Virus record (IMG/VR): IMGVR_UViG_3300008952_000113
Coordinates: 1 to 40,422 of that record
Length of the DNA: 40,422 nucleotides
Source of the DNA: a virus
Reading direction: 5' to 3' (one strand)
Of the stretch, positions 24,058-33,338 are shown in pieces. A program made the translations under genes and the position numbers. How positions within the stretch are numbered: the first letter of the stretch is position 1; every line of letters begins with the position of its first letter. Below the pieces are notes generated by a model that saw only the letters and a program-made list of their open reading frames with translations, was not told where the DNA came from and did no database searches.

Positions 24058-24828
24058 TTACTCCTTCTTCTTTACCACGGCGCGGGGGAATGTTGAGTCG
24101 CCAGGATCATCGGGTTTCCAAAATTTCTTGTTCGTCCAGGAAAGGGGGTGCTCATGGGCGACATAGAATGAAAATGCAAGTTTAATTGTCTGAGGATATA
24201 GGATACCCGGCTCTGGGTCGAAGAGGCCCTGGTCTAAGTCGGGAGCATAAGTGAGCCCGTCAATGGAGCCCACCAATCCCTGCCTGATATCAGGGCTGCC
24301 GGTGCTGGCACCGTATTGGGCACTTTGAATGAGGTTGGCAAACTTTAATCTAAAGAGAGGGGCAGCTTTAATGGTGGCCGCGTTGTTTGGGGTGATTCGG
24401 GCCTTCGTGGTTTTGGCCGGTTTTTTTGGCTCCCCTTCAGCGGCGGCGGTGACATTGGTGTCCCCCGCACCTGAGACGGTTTGGTTAGATGAGGAATCTC
24501 CCATATCATCATAAGATGGGTAGAGCATGGACAAAAGCTTAGAGCACTTAGTCAAGTTATGTTGAGCTTCCTCAAGGCGATCCGCCACGACGTCCCAGCC
24601 CAAAGAAATAATTCTTTGAGTCCCCCTAAAACTTCTAATGGGGTCCATTCGGCCGAATGCCCTTTCTGTGCTCCACTCGCTGGAAAACTGATCTTCAAAT
24701 TGAGTGAGAAAGGCTTTGAATTTAACACTCTCGCCGGACGGCAGGTGTTGCAACTCTATGGAATATCCTTTCTTATCAAAAAGTTCATTCTCATATGGAT
24801 CGCCAAATTTATTTATCTCGTCTGCCAT
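24058..24828 (-). CDS. Tail-tube/baseplate junction protein candidate
   Basis: This encodes 256 residues. The N-terminal domain has a strand pattern with FSSEWSTERAFGRMDPIRSF, then RGTQRIISLGWDV. This motif (xxGRxDPIxxFxGTxRxISLxW) is common in tail tube-associated proteins of myoviruses. A low-complexity Ala/Lys linker (about 110-150) follows, then a second beta domain. It sits directly after the tape measure gene, where T4-type phages have gp48/gp54, the proteins that join the tube to the baseplate. The assignment is by position and pattern. Start ATG at 24828 follows the tape measure stop by three bases. Confidence 0.5.
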   Translation of the reverse strand: MADEINKFGDPYENELFDKKGYSIELQHLPSGESVKFKAFLTQFEDQFSSEWSTERAFGRMDPIRSFRGTQRIISLGWDVVADRLEEAQHNLTKCSKLLSMLYPSYDDMGDSSSNQTVSGAGDTNVTAAAEGEPKKPAKTTKARITPNNAATIKAAPLFRLKFANLIQSAQYGASTGSPDIRQGLVGSIDGLTYAPDLDQGLFDPEPGILYPQTIKLAFSFYVAHEHPLSWTNKKFWKPDDPGDSTFPRAVVKKKE

Positions 24829-24831
24829 TTA

Positions 24832-27105
24832 TTAATGTCCTGGGGTTGGGTGGGGGTGATAGTTGTCAAGGAGGGGATCGGATGTTTGGGCGGCTGCGGC
24901 GGAGGTGGGGCCTCCGGGTCGGTTAGCTGCGGCAGCTGCTAATTGTTCCATTGATCGTGCGGTGGATATATTTGCTGCAGCGTTTGCTTTTTGCAGCGGA
25001 GTCTCCTCGGATTTGGAAGTGAGTTGGTCTATCCATTTGCCGATGTTTCCACCTGCCCACCCTCCTGCGACTCCCAAGACACCGGAGGCAGCGCCGCCGG
25101 CTAGCAACGATGCACCGCCGGTGGGGATGGCTGAGATGCCAGCTGCGCCCCATCCTGCGACGCCTCCACCAACGGCACCAAGAGAACTAAGTGCTGCTTC
25201 CCAGGCCCCTATCTCACCTTGGTGGTATGCCCAGGCATTCATCGCTGGACCTGCCGCTAAACCAACACCGCCCAGAACTCTCGCCGCAACCGCAAATTTT
25301 GAGCCGGCATGAACAGCAAACTTGGCGGCTTTCGTAGCGTCCAACACCCCTTTTTCGGCGGCCGCCATTTGGGCCGGCGTTGTGGTCGGAGTATTTTTGG
25401 CCCACATTAGTGCACTCTCGGCTTGGGCCTTTGCGGCTAATAAGGTCGCGTGTTTCCCATGGCTTGCCCCTCTTGCCAGCTGGTACGCGCCGCCGCCCAA
25501 CAAGCCTGTGCCGGCGCCGGCGAGTTTTATTGCACCGAGGCCGGCAGCACCGACGCCGGCGATGCTCCCCACGGGGGGTATATACTTGGGAGCATTGTCC
25601 GCAATGTTTCTCAGGGAGTTCATAACCTCTGCACCAGCATCCCCAAACGCTTTAGCGCCGGCGCCCTTGAAAAAAGCCGCAATTGACTCCACTGCAGTCA
25701 TGGATCTTCTTGCAATCGATATCTCTGATTCACCCAGCCTCTCCATCTCTGCTTTAACTTGAGCGATACTCCACTTGCCGCTTATAAATTTCTTGAACAC
25801 ATCGGGCGTTACATTAAACGCAGAAGCGAATGCATCTAACTCGGCACCATAGATGGACGAAGCCTCTTTACCAGTTGCGCTGAACATGTTTCGCACCATC
25901 TTTAGGGCCTTGAGTGGCTCCCCTTCCGCATATGCTGCGCGCATGAGAGATATCGGCTCTGCAACTCCTCGACCAAGAAGGGAATTCAATTTAGCAGCGA
26001 ACTGTGCTGATCCTTCTATTGTTTTGAGGGAGTCAGTGAAGTCTAAAATGGAAGTTGTAGGGACAGCAAGACCTGCTGCAGCAGATGAGATTTTCAAAAA
26101 ATTCCTCTCTACGTCGCGACCATAAATAGCAAGCCTTGGGAGGGCCTCTTTGAAAGCGGCCATCATTTCGCCAGGAGATTTTTTCATGGCACGACCCATC
26201 TTAATAACATTACGCTCAATCTTAATTGCTTCTGTTCCGGTTTTTCCAAAGACCAAGTTCAGCTGGGCAAATGCTGTGGCACTATCAGCTACACCAACTC
26301 CAAACGTTTGCCATGTCGCAAAGGATTTACCAATGCTGCTAATGTGTGAGTCTGCCATTTGCATCGTGGGGAAGGCGGTGTGTAGTGCGTTAAGAGCCGA
26401 CGGCAGATCTGCATTAATTGCAATCATTGGCGCAAATGCCTTCGTCAGCTCAGGGCCCATTTGCTTTGCGCGGCCAGTCATTTTATTATAATTGGCCTTC
26501 ATATCCTCTATGCTGAACGCTGTCTTTATAGCCAGAGCAGCACTAACCTCGGCTGCCTTTATGATAAAAGAGGTTCCTATCTTTCCAGCTGAGAACGTGC
26601 TCGATATCTCTTTTTTAAATCTCTTTGCTTCTTCGCTATTATCTTTAAGGGCGTTTTTTAATTTAACGAAGCCGCCAAACATGTCTTTCTGGATGCCTAG
26701 AAAACCACTGGCGTTGGCTGCTAAACCACCAAGAACCTCAAGATTTTCTTTCTGGGCTTCAGTCTGCTTATCAAGTTCCTTGGTGCCTTTTTTGAGGGCT
26801 TTTTCTTTTTTCTTCTCAAGGGCGATTCGATCCTTGATGCTGTCTGCTTCTTCTGCTTTAATCTCAAGACTAACTGCTTCCAGTTCATTCTTAATTTTTA
26901 ATTGATCGATGCCCGCAGTAGTTACAGCAAGCTTGTTTTGTAGTTCAATTTGCTCTTCCTTAAGAAGTGCAATGCGGGCTTTGGATGCTTCTTCCTCTTT
27001 AGCCTCTGCGTCTGCCGTCTGCTGTCCAGTGGAAGTCGAAAATGTCGCAATTGCATCGTTAAGATCTTTAATTGCTTGCGTAAGTTTCTTTCGGTTTTGA
27101 CCCAT
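24832..27105 (-). CDS. Tail tape measure protein
   Basis: This encodes 757 residues. Residues 1 to about 140 are a long Lys/Glu/Ala coiled coil. The middle is helical, and about 510-545, 600-620 and 635-690 are Gly/Ala-rich hydrophobic segments (for example GVGAAGLGAIKLAGAGTGLL), typical of tape measure proteins that enter the host membrane. The C-terminus is a low-complexity Ala/Pro/His tail. It sets tail length and helps DNA delivery. At roughly 1.5 angstrom per residue the tail would be near 110 nm. It follows the tail tube, chaperone-like and small conserved genes, as expected. Confidence 0.82.
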   Translation of the reverse strand: MGQNRKKLTQAIKDLNDAIATFSTSTGQQTADAEAKEEEASKARIALLKEEQIELQNKLAVTTAGIDQLKIKNELEAVSLEIKAEEADSIKDRIALEKKKEKALKKGTKELDKQTEAQKENLEVLGGLAANASGFLGIQKDMFGGFVKLKNALKDNSEEAKRFKKEISSTFSAGKIGTSFIIKAAEVSAALAIKTAFSIEDMKANYNKMTGRAKQMGPELTKAFAPMIAINADLPSALNALHTAFPTMQMADSHISSIGKSFATWQTFGVGVADSATAFAQLNLVFGKTGTEAIKIERNVIKMGRAMKKSPGEMMAAFKEALPRLAIYGRDVERNFLKISSAAAGLAVPTTSILDFTDSLKTIEGSAQFAAKLNSLLGRGVAEPISLMRAAYAEGEPLKALKMVRNMFSATGKEASSIYGAELDAFASAFNVTPDVFKKFISGKWSIAQVKAEMERLGESEISIARRSMTAVESIAAFFKGAGAKAFGDAGAEVMNSLRNIADNAPKYIPPVGSIAGVGAAGLGAIKLAGAGTGLLGGGAYQLARGASHGKHATLLAAKAQAESALMWAKNTPTTTPAQMAAAEKGVLDATKAAKFAVHAGSKFAVAARVLGGVGLAAGPAMNAWAYHQGEIGAWEAALSSLGAVGGGVAGWGAAGISAIPTGGASLLAGGAASGVLGVAGGWAGGNIGKWIDQLTSKSEETPLQKANAAANISTARSMEQLAAAAANRPGGPTSAAAAQTSDPLLDNYHPHPTPGH

Positions 27106-27117
27106 TCACAAGACCCC

Positions 27118-27453
27118 CTATTTAAAAGGCCACTTAATGCCAGTTGATCTTTCAAACTTCTTGACTGCAGAGTCTAAAGAGTATTTGCTACGATATGTCT
27201 GAGGGTTGTCGAGGCCATACTTTTTATACTTTAGGAGATAGTCTTTTTCTTTTCCCAAAACTTTTGAGAAATCGCGGACTTGTGATTGGGTGCCTTTAAC
27301 GGTAACAGGAATAGATGCTCCGCCAAACATGCTTCCCATGATTTTTTCAATTGCCCACCCGAACATGCGAAGAAAACTCTCATCAAGTTCGCCTCGTGAC
27401 ATAGAATTCAAATCAATATCTATTTCTTGCAATTCGCCACTTGTGTCATTCAT
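27118..27453 (-). CDS. Small conserved tail-region protein
   Basis: This encodes 111 residues. The start at 27453 is preceded by GGAGG at seven bases. The protein has an acidic N-terminus, a helix containing RGELDESFLRMFGWAIEKIM, a short beta segment (IPVTVKGTQSQV), and a basic helical C-terminus. It lies between the gp26-like/chaperone reading frame and the tape measure gene, a place usually held by tail assembly factors. I do not recognise a named family. Confidence 0.65.
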   Translation of the reverse strand: MNDTSGELQEIDIDLNSMSRGELDESFLRMFGWAIEKIMGSMFGGASIPVTVKGTQSQVRDFSKVLGKEKDYLLKYKKYGLDNPQTYRSKYSLDSAVKKFERSTGIKWPFK

Positions 27454-27530
27454 CTTAAAGCCTCCATAAGAAGTTGTATTTCCATAGTAAATAGTCCCAA
27501 CACGAAAATAGAGAGAACTTATGGGTCACT

Positions 27531-27719
27531 CTATGATCTTCGCTTGGAAGATTGCGACATATTTTCGCTTTCTCTTTCTTTTTGTTCCACGAGCCTTTTA
27601 ATAAACCAGCGTCGTATTTTGATGGGAAGGGTGTATGCTTCAGCAAATGACCAATTTCCGTGATATTTTAAGACGAAAATCTCTTCATATACTGATTGGA
27701 TGTAATCATTGTCGAGGCC
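27531..27719 (-). CDS. Frameshift extension of the gp26-like protein
   Basis: A 62-codon open frame without a usable start codon continues from the T7 run at 27720-27726 to a TAG at 27531. It begins GLDNDYIQSVYEEIF and contains KYHGNW, LPIKIRRWF and a charged tail. If the ribosome moves +1 on the seven T residues (GAG TTT TTT T-GGC), the upstream protein would lose its last four residues and gain this extension, giving 351 residues in total. The coding-like composition and the lack of ATG, GTG or TTG near its beginning argue against separate translation. A one-base homopolymer error in the assembly would give the same picture. Confidence 0.6.
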   Translation of the reverse strand, partial: GLDNDYIQSVYEEIFVLKYHGNWSFAEAYTLPIKIRRWFIKRLVEQKERESENMSQSSKRRS

Positions 27720-28587
27720 AAAAAAACTCGGCAGTAACAGGAACCTCCAGGTCCTGTCGGTGATCGCAGCTAGAGCAATGAAATTCTTGAGTCATATCAA
27801 TGTTGGGGATCAATTCCACATATACGCTCCGCAAGAACTTGGAATCTAATGCTGGCATTACATCAACAAATTTTCCAATAAGGTCTCGATCCTCCACCCC
27901 GTCGACGCCCACAATAATGGCCTTAAGGGTATCGGTTAAAAAGGATTCTGGAAGACCTTTCTTTTCTTTCCTCTTGCGAAAAGTCTCAAGGTTTTCCTCG
28001 TCAACGCCGGTCATCAGTCTTATTTCCACTGCATGGCCGCTCTTCGGCAACGTAATAATAAACGTTCCCTTGTCCGTCACTTCCACGTTCTCAAGCTCGT
28101 TGTTCAAGTCTTCTGCGTTGTGGCCGGCTCCGATGATTTCAGCATCCAATAAATCAAATGAGAAGTCAGTTTCAATGCCGCATGCGGGGCATGGAAATTT
28201 TGTTTTATAGTCGGCTCCATAGCCTGAGATTCTTGCCGCAACGGTGATCGCATTGCGATCACCCACGAGAAGATCTCTAATTTGCACATTCTCATCAACA
28301 ATTAGACTTTCGAGAAGTCTATCGATTGTCACCCCCTTCTTGATCAGAGATTGTGATGCCAATATATCTTCCTCTTTGGCTGTCATATGTTTCATCTCAA
28401 TAGAATCAACCCCACATAGAGGATGGTTTTTGGGATAATATAAGCCACGAGAAGGAAGATCAACAAATTCCGTGGGAACTGTAAAATTTAATCCTGGGCT
28501 TTGTGGTGGTTGTGTATTTTCTTCTGGTAAATCATCAGCCGAGTTCGATGGTTTTCGAACCCTTGCTTTATTATTTCTTGATGACAT
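27706..28587 (-). CDS. gp26-like baseplate/tail assembly zinc protein
   Basis: This encodes 293 residues in the unshifted frame. An unordered Pro-rich N-terminus leads to VDLPSRGLYYPKNHPL (about 42-57), seen in the T4 gp26/T4_baseplate family. Two CxxC pairs follow: CPAC near residue 133 and CSSC near 270, so a zinc ribbon is likely. It lies between the tail tube and tape measure genes, the classic place for tail assembly chaperones. The frame ends four codons after a TTTTTTT run; a +1 shift there would enter the 62-codon extension at 27531-27719. Start ATG at 28587 follows GAGGTG. Confidence 0.7.
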   Translation of the reverse strand: MSSRNNKARVRKPSNSADDLPEENTQPPQSPGLNFTVPTEFVDLPSRGLYYPKNHPLCGVDSIEMKHMTAKEEDILASQSLIKKGVTIDRLLESLIVDENVQIRDLLVGDRNAITVAARISGYGADYKTKFPCPACGIETDFSFDLLDAEIIGAGHNAEDLNNELENVEVTDKGTFIITLPKSGHAVEIRLMTGVDEENLETFRKRKEKKGLPESFLTDTLKAIIVGVDGVEDRDLIGKFVDVMPALDSKFLRSVYVELIPNIDMTQEFHCSSCDHRQDLEVPVTAEFFWPRQ

Positions 28588-28620
28588 TAATCACCTCTTT
28601 CTTTCTAATTCTCTGAGTGT

Positions 28621-29190
28621 CTATGGCTTTGGAACAAAAAGTGATGGGCCAGTGACTCCGGAGAGTTCCGCCCAATCATACCTAAGTACTAATTCGATGG
28701 TGCTCAGGTCCTCAGATTCATAATCAAGCATACTAAAGTTGGCTTGTTGAATCCATGCATTTTTTAAGATCCACGTTTCGATTTCATCATTGGTAGTGTC
28801 GCCCAATTGTATGATTTTGACATCTCCCAATGCTTTGATGGCGGCCGCTTTATTGATCGTGGTTGTGTCGGTTGATGGACTTGATGGAATCTCATAGCCA
28901 GACTCTTTCAAAATCTGGGCCGTTGCTGCTGCAGCATCGGGATTGACGGGATCAACCAAAGTAATAGTTACATTTTCCCACTCCACTCTTCCCGGATAAT
29001 GGAAAGTGTGATTTATATATTTGTGTGCCGTTTCCGTCACAGAGAATTTTGGCTTGTCTGCTTTGGAAGCGAACCATGTGGCGTTACCGCCGCCATATCC
29101 CTCGCCTGATCGGGCTGCGATGCTGACTTTAAACCTATACGAACGTTTAGGATCTTGATTTGGGCTTGTCCAAAAATTTTCTACTGCCAT
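28621..29190 (-). CDS. Tail tube protein (T4 gp19-like)
   Basis: This encodes 189 residues. The all-beta pattern of the gp19 tube family is visible: N-terminal YRFKVSI, then KPKFSVTETAHKYINHTFHYPG, WENVTITLVD, a helix, and C-terminal NFSMLDYESEDLSTIELVLRYDWAEL. The subunits stack as hexamers to form the inner tube through which DNA passes. It follows the sheath gene directly and has ATGAGGAG upstream of its ATG. A short ACTATTTATG sequence upstream (near 29224) partly resembles the phage promoter element but lacks the second block. Confidence 0.88.
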   Translation of the reverse strand: MAVENFWTSPNQDPKRSYRFKVSIAARSGEGYGGGNATWFASKADKPKFSVTETAHKYINHTFHYPGRVEWENVTITLVDPVNPDAAAATAQILKESGYEIPSSPSTDTTTINKAAAIKALGDVKIIQLGDTTNDEIETWILKNAWIQQANFSMLDYESEDLSTIELVLRYDWAELSGVTGPSLFVPKP

Positions 29191-29242
29191 TTTTTAATTC
29201 TCCTCATGAGTCGGTTTCATACATAAATAGTCTCATTTTCCT

Positions 29243-32200
29243 TTAATCGTCAAAAGATGCTCCAGTTCTTTGAATAACAAAATCAATTGCAATAAATTCA
29301 ATAGATCGTGCTGGTTGCAAAAAGATTTTTGCATACATTATATTCCTATCAATAAGATCTGGAGTGGTCGTGGTTTTGTCAAGAACAATCTTATAGTCCG
29401 TGAGACCTAATTGGGACTGTACTTCCCTTAAAAACGGATCTGCTTGTGCGATAAACCTATTCCACGTTGCCTCGGTATTACTACCAAACAACAGCCTTGA
29501 CGAAATGTTAGAAATTCCTTTCTTAACATACAGCATCATTCTTCGGACGTTTACTCGGTCAAGAGCCGAAGGAGTGGCTTGGAGCGTCTTCTGCCCAAAG
29601 ATCACAATACCTTCTGCCGGGAATTTAGCGATTGGGTTCACATTGTTCTCGTAGAGTTTATCTCTCATCTTACGAGTCAAGTGTTCTCGAACACCAATCA
29701 CAGGGATACCCGCTGCTCCATCGGATAAGCCGCCGCGAGTAAATCCTGCTGGCGCAAACCATGGTGCTGACTTCTTGTCGGTGCTGGCGAAGGTGCCAAG
29801 AGCCGCGATAGAAGGGGGAACCCATAAAATCTTTCCAGATCCGAATTCATCCTTAGTTTGTACCCAAGGATAATAAGTGCATGCATAACTGTTATTTAGT
29901 GCGCGGGTTTTGAGGTCGCCAACAGTCGTATCAACCGATCCTACGCGGGAGGAAGCGGCATTATTGTTCTCATACTCAGTTTCATAGCCACCCTCTAAAT
30001 CAACAATCGCAAGAGCATCAGCGCGCTCTTCGCAAACATTCATCAAGTGGGTTGTTAGTGACGAGTTCGTCACACCAGGAACGGTGGCCAGATTAATGTC
30101 CACAACTTCTGGATCTGCTACAGTGTCAATCGCTCTCTTGACTGAATTAAATGCATAATCATTATATTCAGTTTTGCCGTCGGTTCGAGAGTTGGCGATG
30201 GGCTCTTTATCAAAAATATCAAACCCGTCAAATCCTCCAGCCAATGGTACGGTAAATTTATTAAATCCCGCGTCCAGCGTAAGATCATAGCCCCTTGCAG
30301 TTGTCCCATCTGGGTTTGCCAAGGATGGACCGCCTGCAGAGATAGAGTCTCCTGCATCGTACAATCCGGATGCATAATAGGCTTGATTTTCAACTCCATC
30401 TGAACCGGAGACGATTGCCACGTCGTCCAAAGTAAATGTAAAGCTTGCTGATTTTTCCACACTTGTCGGCATGTATCTTGATAAATCAATATAAGATCTC
30501 TCAAAGTTGCCATTTGATCTTTGGTCTGTAGTGAGACCAAAATAAGCAAGCGTTGGGTCACTGAATCCTCCGGTTGAAGAACTCACGCGAAGGGCCATCT
30601 TGGGGCCCTGGAAGTTGAATCCGAGTTCGCTCGTTCCAGCGTTGCCCGAAATAACTCCGGGACTTGCCACATGCGGAATGGTAGTGGACAAAATATCCGA
30701 TAATCCGGTGTCATCGTTAAGGGTTCCGGACGCATGTTGAAACGTTTGCGGGCCCTCAAATCCAAATGGCAGAAGCGAGGCATCTTGAGGGTATCCCATC
30801 GCAACATAAATATATCGTGATTGATTGTTATAATCGCCAAACTCAGTAAAGCGGCGCTCAGTGTCTGACCATGTGGCATATTTGTCACCAATCTTAACTG
30901 AAATAAAGTCCGCAGAATTTGGATCTAAGTTACAACCAGAGAAGGTCTCAAGGACTATCTTGTTTGCGTCGGTGTCACGACCATCGCGAACCTCCACAGT
31001 AAAGGTTCCATATTCATTAAAGTCTGGGTTTCGTGGTGCTGCAATATCTGTAATAGAAATCTTAACATTTGAATTTGCCCACTCGCCTGAATCTAGAGCT
31101 TTAAGTTGGAAAAGGGGATGGCTGTTGTCAGATAAATCCTTCTGACTTATAATCATACCAGTCTCTGCGGCTTGAGAGCCGACCTTTCTACTTGCGCCGC
31201 TGTTGATGCCTGCAATAAATGCTGCAGACCTTCCGGTGGCGGTGGCATCTGAGCCAGCGACATCATAAAGGTTTCTTTCAAAGGTTTCCCCCAAAAAGTA
31301 AGTCATCGAGGTATCAGAGGTCACGGGCCCAAGAAGGGTTGGATCAGTATTGAAGACTTTCCTGATGTGGAAATCGCTTCCCTTGTCAAAGTTGAAGGAG
31401 GCTGTCAATACAGAGCCAGAGGTTTCGTTTTCGATGATAGCCTTAAATTGGAAGTTGGGGCCATCGCTTTTAATTAATTCACAAGTGGATTCTACGTCAG
31501 TGCCTTCGGTGTTCTCTCCCTTGAGTCGGATCGATCCCTCGTTAAGATACCAAATGGCAGCCAAGGTTCCGGCGCCAACTGTATCATCGGCTCCCCCGCT
31601 GAAAAGTGTGTTCGCAGGAGAAGTTCCAGTGAGCGACGACGTGAGGCTGTAAAGATTCGCGTCCGCATCTTCTAGAACGGATGTTATGGTCACAGTAGCC
31701 GAAGAGTTGGGGCTGCCAGCTGGGCCAGTTGCAGTGGCGATGGCCGTGAAATCAGTTGATGCGGAAGCTGCAATAATCGCAACAATTGCATCAGCACTAG
31801 CTTTGGCAGTGCCACCCTTTGCGAACTTATTCGGAGCATCTGGTAATGAAGCTGTGCACGTAAAGGTGTAAGTGGAGGCTCCATCTAGAACTAGAGGATC
31901 GCCCTCCTCCATTGTATTATCATCAAGAGTTAATGTCGCAGTGGAACTAGCTGAGGCGGTGTAGTCGGCGACCCACAAACCCATTGCTCCACCGTTGGTG
32001 CCGCTGTCCACAGTAAGTGAAGTTTTTTCTGTCTCCCAACCCGCTTGGCCATCGGTGGTGGCTGCTCGGTTGTCCTCACCCAAGACGCGGACTACAGTTA
32101 AGGGGGTGCTGCTCTTGAGCCATGCTCGTGCGGCATAAGGGGCATACATTGTCGAGGTTCGGTTTCCGTCTCGCCAAATGTCTCCGCCTTCTCCGCCGGG

Positions 32201-32389
32201 TACAGGATTTCCAAAAAGTTCAACGAACTCCAAGAAAGAATTAACAGTAACGGGGCGCATTCCAGGGCCGCGCTGGGTGCGGCCAATGACGGCTGGACCT
32301 ACAGGGCCACCTTCCTTGGGAAGCTGAGATTGATCGATTTCTTTTAAGAAAACTCCGGGCGAAACAAAACGATACTTTTTAACTGACAT
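29243..32389 (-). CDS. Tail sheath protein (T4 gp18-like), enlarged
   Basis: This encodes 1048 residues from ATG at 32389, which has AAAGGAGA upstream; the open frame extends nine codons further without a ribosome site. The N-terminus (YRFVSPGVFLKEIDQS) and the stretch GPAVIGRTQRGPGMRPV are typical of contractile sheath proteins. The C-terminus (RNIMYAKIFLQPARSIEFIAIDFVI) is the conserved core that binds the tube. T4 gp18 has 659 residues, so about 390 extra residues are present. Much of this lies in a Ser/Thr/Ala/Gly-rich insertion at about 105-330 that looks like an added beta-sandwich exposed on the surface. Confidence 0.9.
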   Translation of the reverse strand: MSVKKYRFVSPGVFLKEIDQSQLPKEGGPVGPAVIGRTQRGPGMRPVTVNSFLEFVELFGNPVPGGEGGDIWRDGNRTSTMYAPYAARAWLKSSTPLTVVRVLGEDNRAATTDGQAGWETEKTSLTVDSGTNGGAMGLWVADYTASASSTATLTLDDNTMEEGDPLVLDGASTYTFTCTASLPDAPNKFAKGGTAKASADAIVAIIAASASTDFTAIATATGPAGSPNSSATVTITSVLEDADANLYSLTSSLTGTSPANTLFSGGADDTVGAGTLAAIWYLNEGSIRLKGENTEGTDVESTCELIKSDGPNFQFKAIIENETSGSVLTASFNFDKGSDFHIRKVFNTDPTLLGPVTSDTSMTYFLGETFERNLYDVAGSDATATGRSAAFIAGINSGASRKVGSQAAETGMIISQKDLSDNSHPLFQLKALDSGEWANSNVKISITDIAAPRNPDFNEYGTFTVEVRDGRDTDANKIVLETFSGCNLDPNSADFISVKIGDKYATWSDTERRFTEFGDYNNQSRYIYVAMGYPQDASLLPFGFEGPQTFQHASGTLNDDTGLSDILSTTIPHVASPGVISGNAGTSELGFNFQGPKMALRVSSSTGGFSDPTLAYFGLTTDQRSNGNFERSYIDLSRYMPTSVEKSASFTFTLDDVAIVSGSDGVENQAYYASGLYDAGDSISAGGPSLANPDGTTARGYDLTLDAGFNKFTVPLAGGFDGFDIFDKEPIANSRTDGKTEYNDYAFNSVKRAIDTVADPEVVDINLATVPGVTNSSLTTHLMNVCEERADALAIVDLEGGYETEYENNNAASSRVGSVDTTVGDLKTRALNNSYACTYYPWVQTKDEFGSGKILWVPPSIAALGTFASTDKKSAPWFAPAGFTRGGLSDGAAGIPVIGVREHLTRKMRDKLYENNVNPIAKFPAEGIVIFGQKTLQATPSALDRVNVRRMMLYVKKGISNISSRLLFGSNTEATWNRFIAQADPFLREVQSQLGLTDYKIVLDKTTTTPDLIDRNIMYAKIFLQPARSIEFIAIDFVIQRTGASFDD

Positions 32390-32519
32390 TGTGAAATCTC
32401 CTTTTTGACGACTCATCTCTAAAAATGAGCATTACAATACTATTATATACCATATTAATTAGTATTTAGGATTTTCAAAAGCCCAAAAAGTGTTTTTGCT
32501 GGCCAATAAAGCGGGTTTT
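32390..32519. other. Intergenic region before the sheath gene
   Basis: The 130 bases hold no gene. On the minus strand an AT-rich stretch (CCTAAATACTAATTAATATGG, seen in parts as CCTAAATA and TATATAATAG at 32439-32448) may contain a late promoter for the sheath gene. It lacks the AAAAGGGG block of the element seen at 1.5 and 40 kb. A weak inverted arrangement (AAAACCC/GGGCTTTT) after the upstream stop may be a poor terminator. Confidence 0.4.
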
Positions 32520-33338
32520 TTAAAGAAGGTCTAAATCATCCTCTCCCAACATGGTCCTTTCGCGGGGGATTTTTACCTCAACAGCATTCTCCCGGCGGAC
32601 AATAAATGGCTTCTCTTGGTTCGATCCCTGACCGATGAGATGAGCCAAAACTCGAATGTTAATTTCGGTCTCATACATGCGCTCTTCCTCACCCATATCT
32701 TCTACATTGCTTGTGGAAGTAAAATCTGAATCTACGAAAGCCTCATAGGTGTGACCTTCGTTATCTATCAAAAAGTGGTTTATATTCCCGGTCTTAGTCA
32801 TAAAAGGTTGTAGCAAATCATTCATTTGTTGTTGATATTCGGTGCGGATTTTTACAACATAACTTGCATTAATGGAGACGGGAAAGGGAATGGTTATTGT
32901 TTCATATACAATCTTTTCATTTTTCCTCGGAAAGTTTAGCTGGCCGGTTTGCTTGAAGGAATCAGCATTTGCAAAATTTGCTGTTTTTTTCTGGTTAATC
33001 ACTCTGGTAATTTCAAAGGCGCCTCCCTTGGCATCGGGATCGGGGGGAATGTTGGCCCATGCCACACCCTTTCGGGTCGGGTCTTTTTCAAAGCCGGCTC
33101 TTTCAAGCGAAAGCAGAGGCAGAATAAGGGCCCCTTCTTTATCTCTCATCTCTTTGCTGCGCTTAGATTGAAAGGCTCTTTCGGCCGAGACCCAAATGAC
33201 TGGCACCTTTTTGTACCCTCGATTGGTGGTTGTAAACAGATCCATTTCTTCGTCCAGCCACTTAAACAAGGCCATGTCAACATTCTCAATAGTTGAAGGC
33301 TCGAATGTAATTACTTCTCCATCTTTATCTCTTGTCAT
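32520..33338 (-). CDS. Tail terminator/sheath stabiliser (T4 gp15-like)
   Basis: This encodes 272 residues, the same length as T4 gp15. The N-terminal helix (LFKWLDEEMDLF) is followed by KKVPVIWVSAERAFQSKR and an LPLLSLERAGF strand. Near the middle, IVYETITIPFPVSINASYVVKIRTEYQ, quoted here only in part as PFPVSINASYVV, resembles the central strand of gp15. Then comes QQQMNDLLQPFM and a C-terminal beta region. gp15 caps the tail and joins it to the neck. It follows the gp14-like gene by an ATGA overlap, in the T4 gene order 13-14-15-18-19. Confidence 0.6.
   Translation of the reverse strand: MTRDKDGEVITFEPSTIENVDMALFKWLDEEMDLFTTTNRGYKKVPVIWVSAERAFQSKRSKEMRDKEGALILPLLSLERAGFEKDPTRKGVAWANIPPDPDAKGGAFEITRVINQKKTANFANADSFKQTGQLNFPRKNEKIVYETITIPFPVSINASYVVKIRTEYQQQMNDLLQPFMTKTGNINHFLIDNEGHTYEAFVDSDFTSTSNVEDMGEEERMYETEINIRVLAHLIGQGSNQEKPFIVRRENAVEVKIPRERTMLGEDDLDLL

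Noticed and set aside
25322-25762. Long plus-strand open frames over the tape measure gene
   Set aside because: High Ala and Gly content in the minus-strand gene keeps antisense frames open; none has a plausible start or known motif.
27455-27646. A 63-codon frame on the minus strand beside the frameshift extension
   Set aside because: It has no ribosome binding site, its composition is not protein-like, and it overlaps the +1 extension, which has the better coding pattern.
29220-29235. ACTATTTATG upstream of the tail tube gene as a third copy of the phage promoter element
   Set aside because: The AAAAGGGG block is absent at the right distance and AGTTA does not follow, so it may be only a chance AT-rich match.
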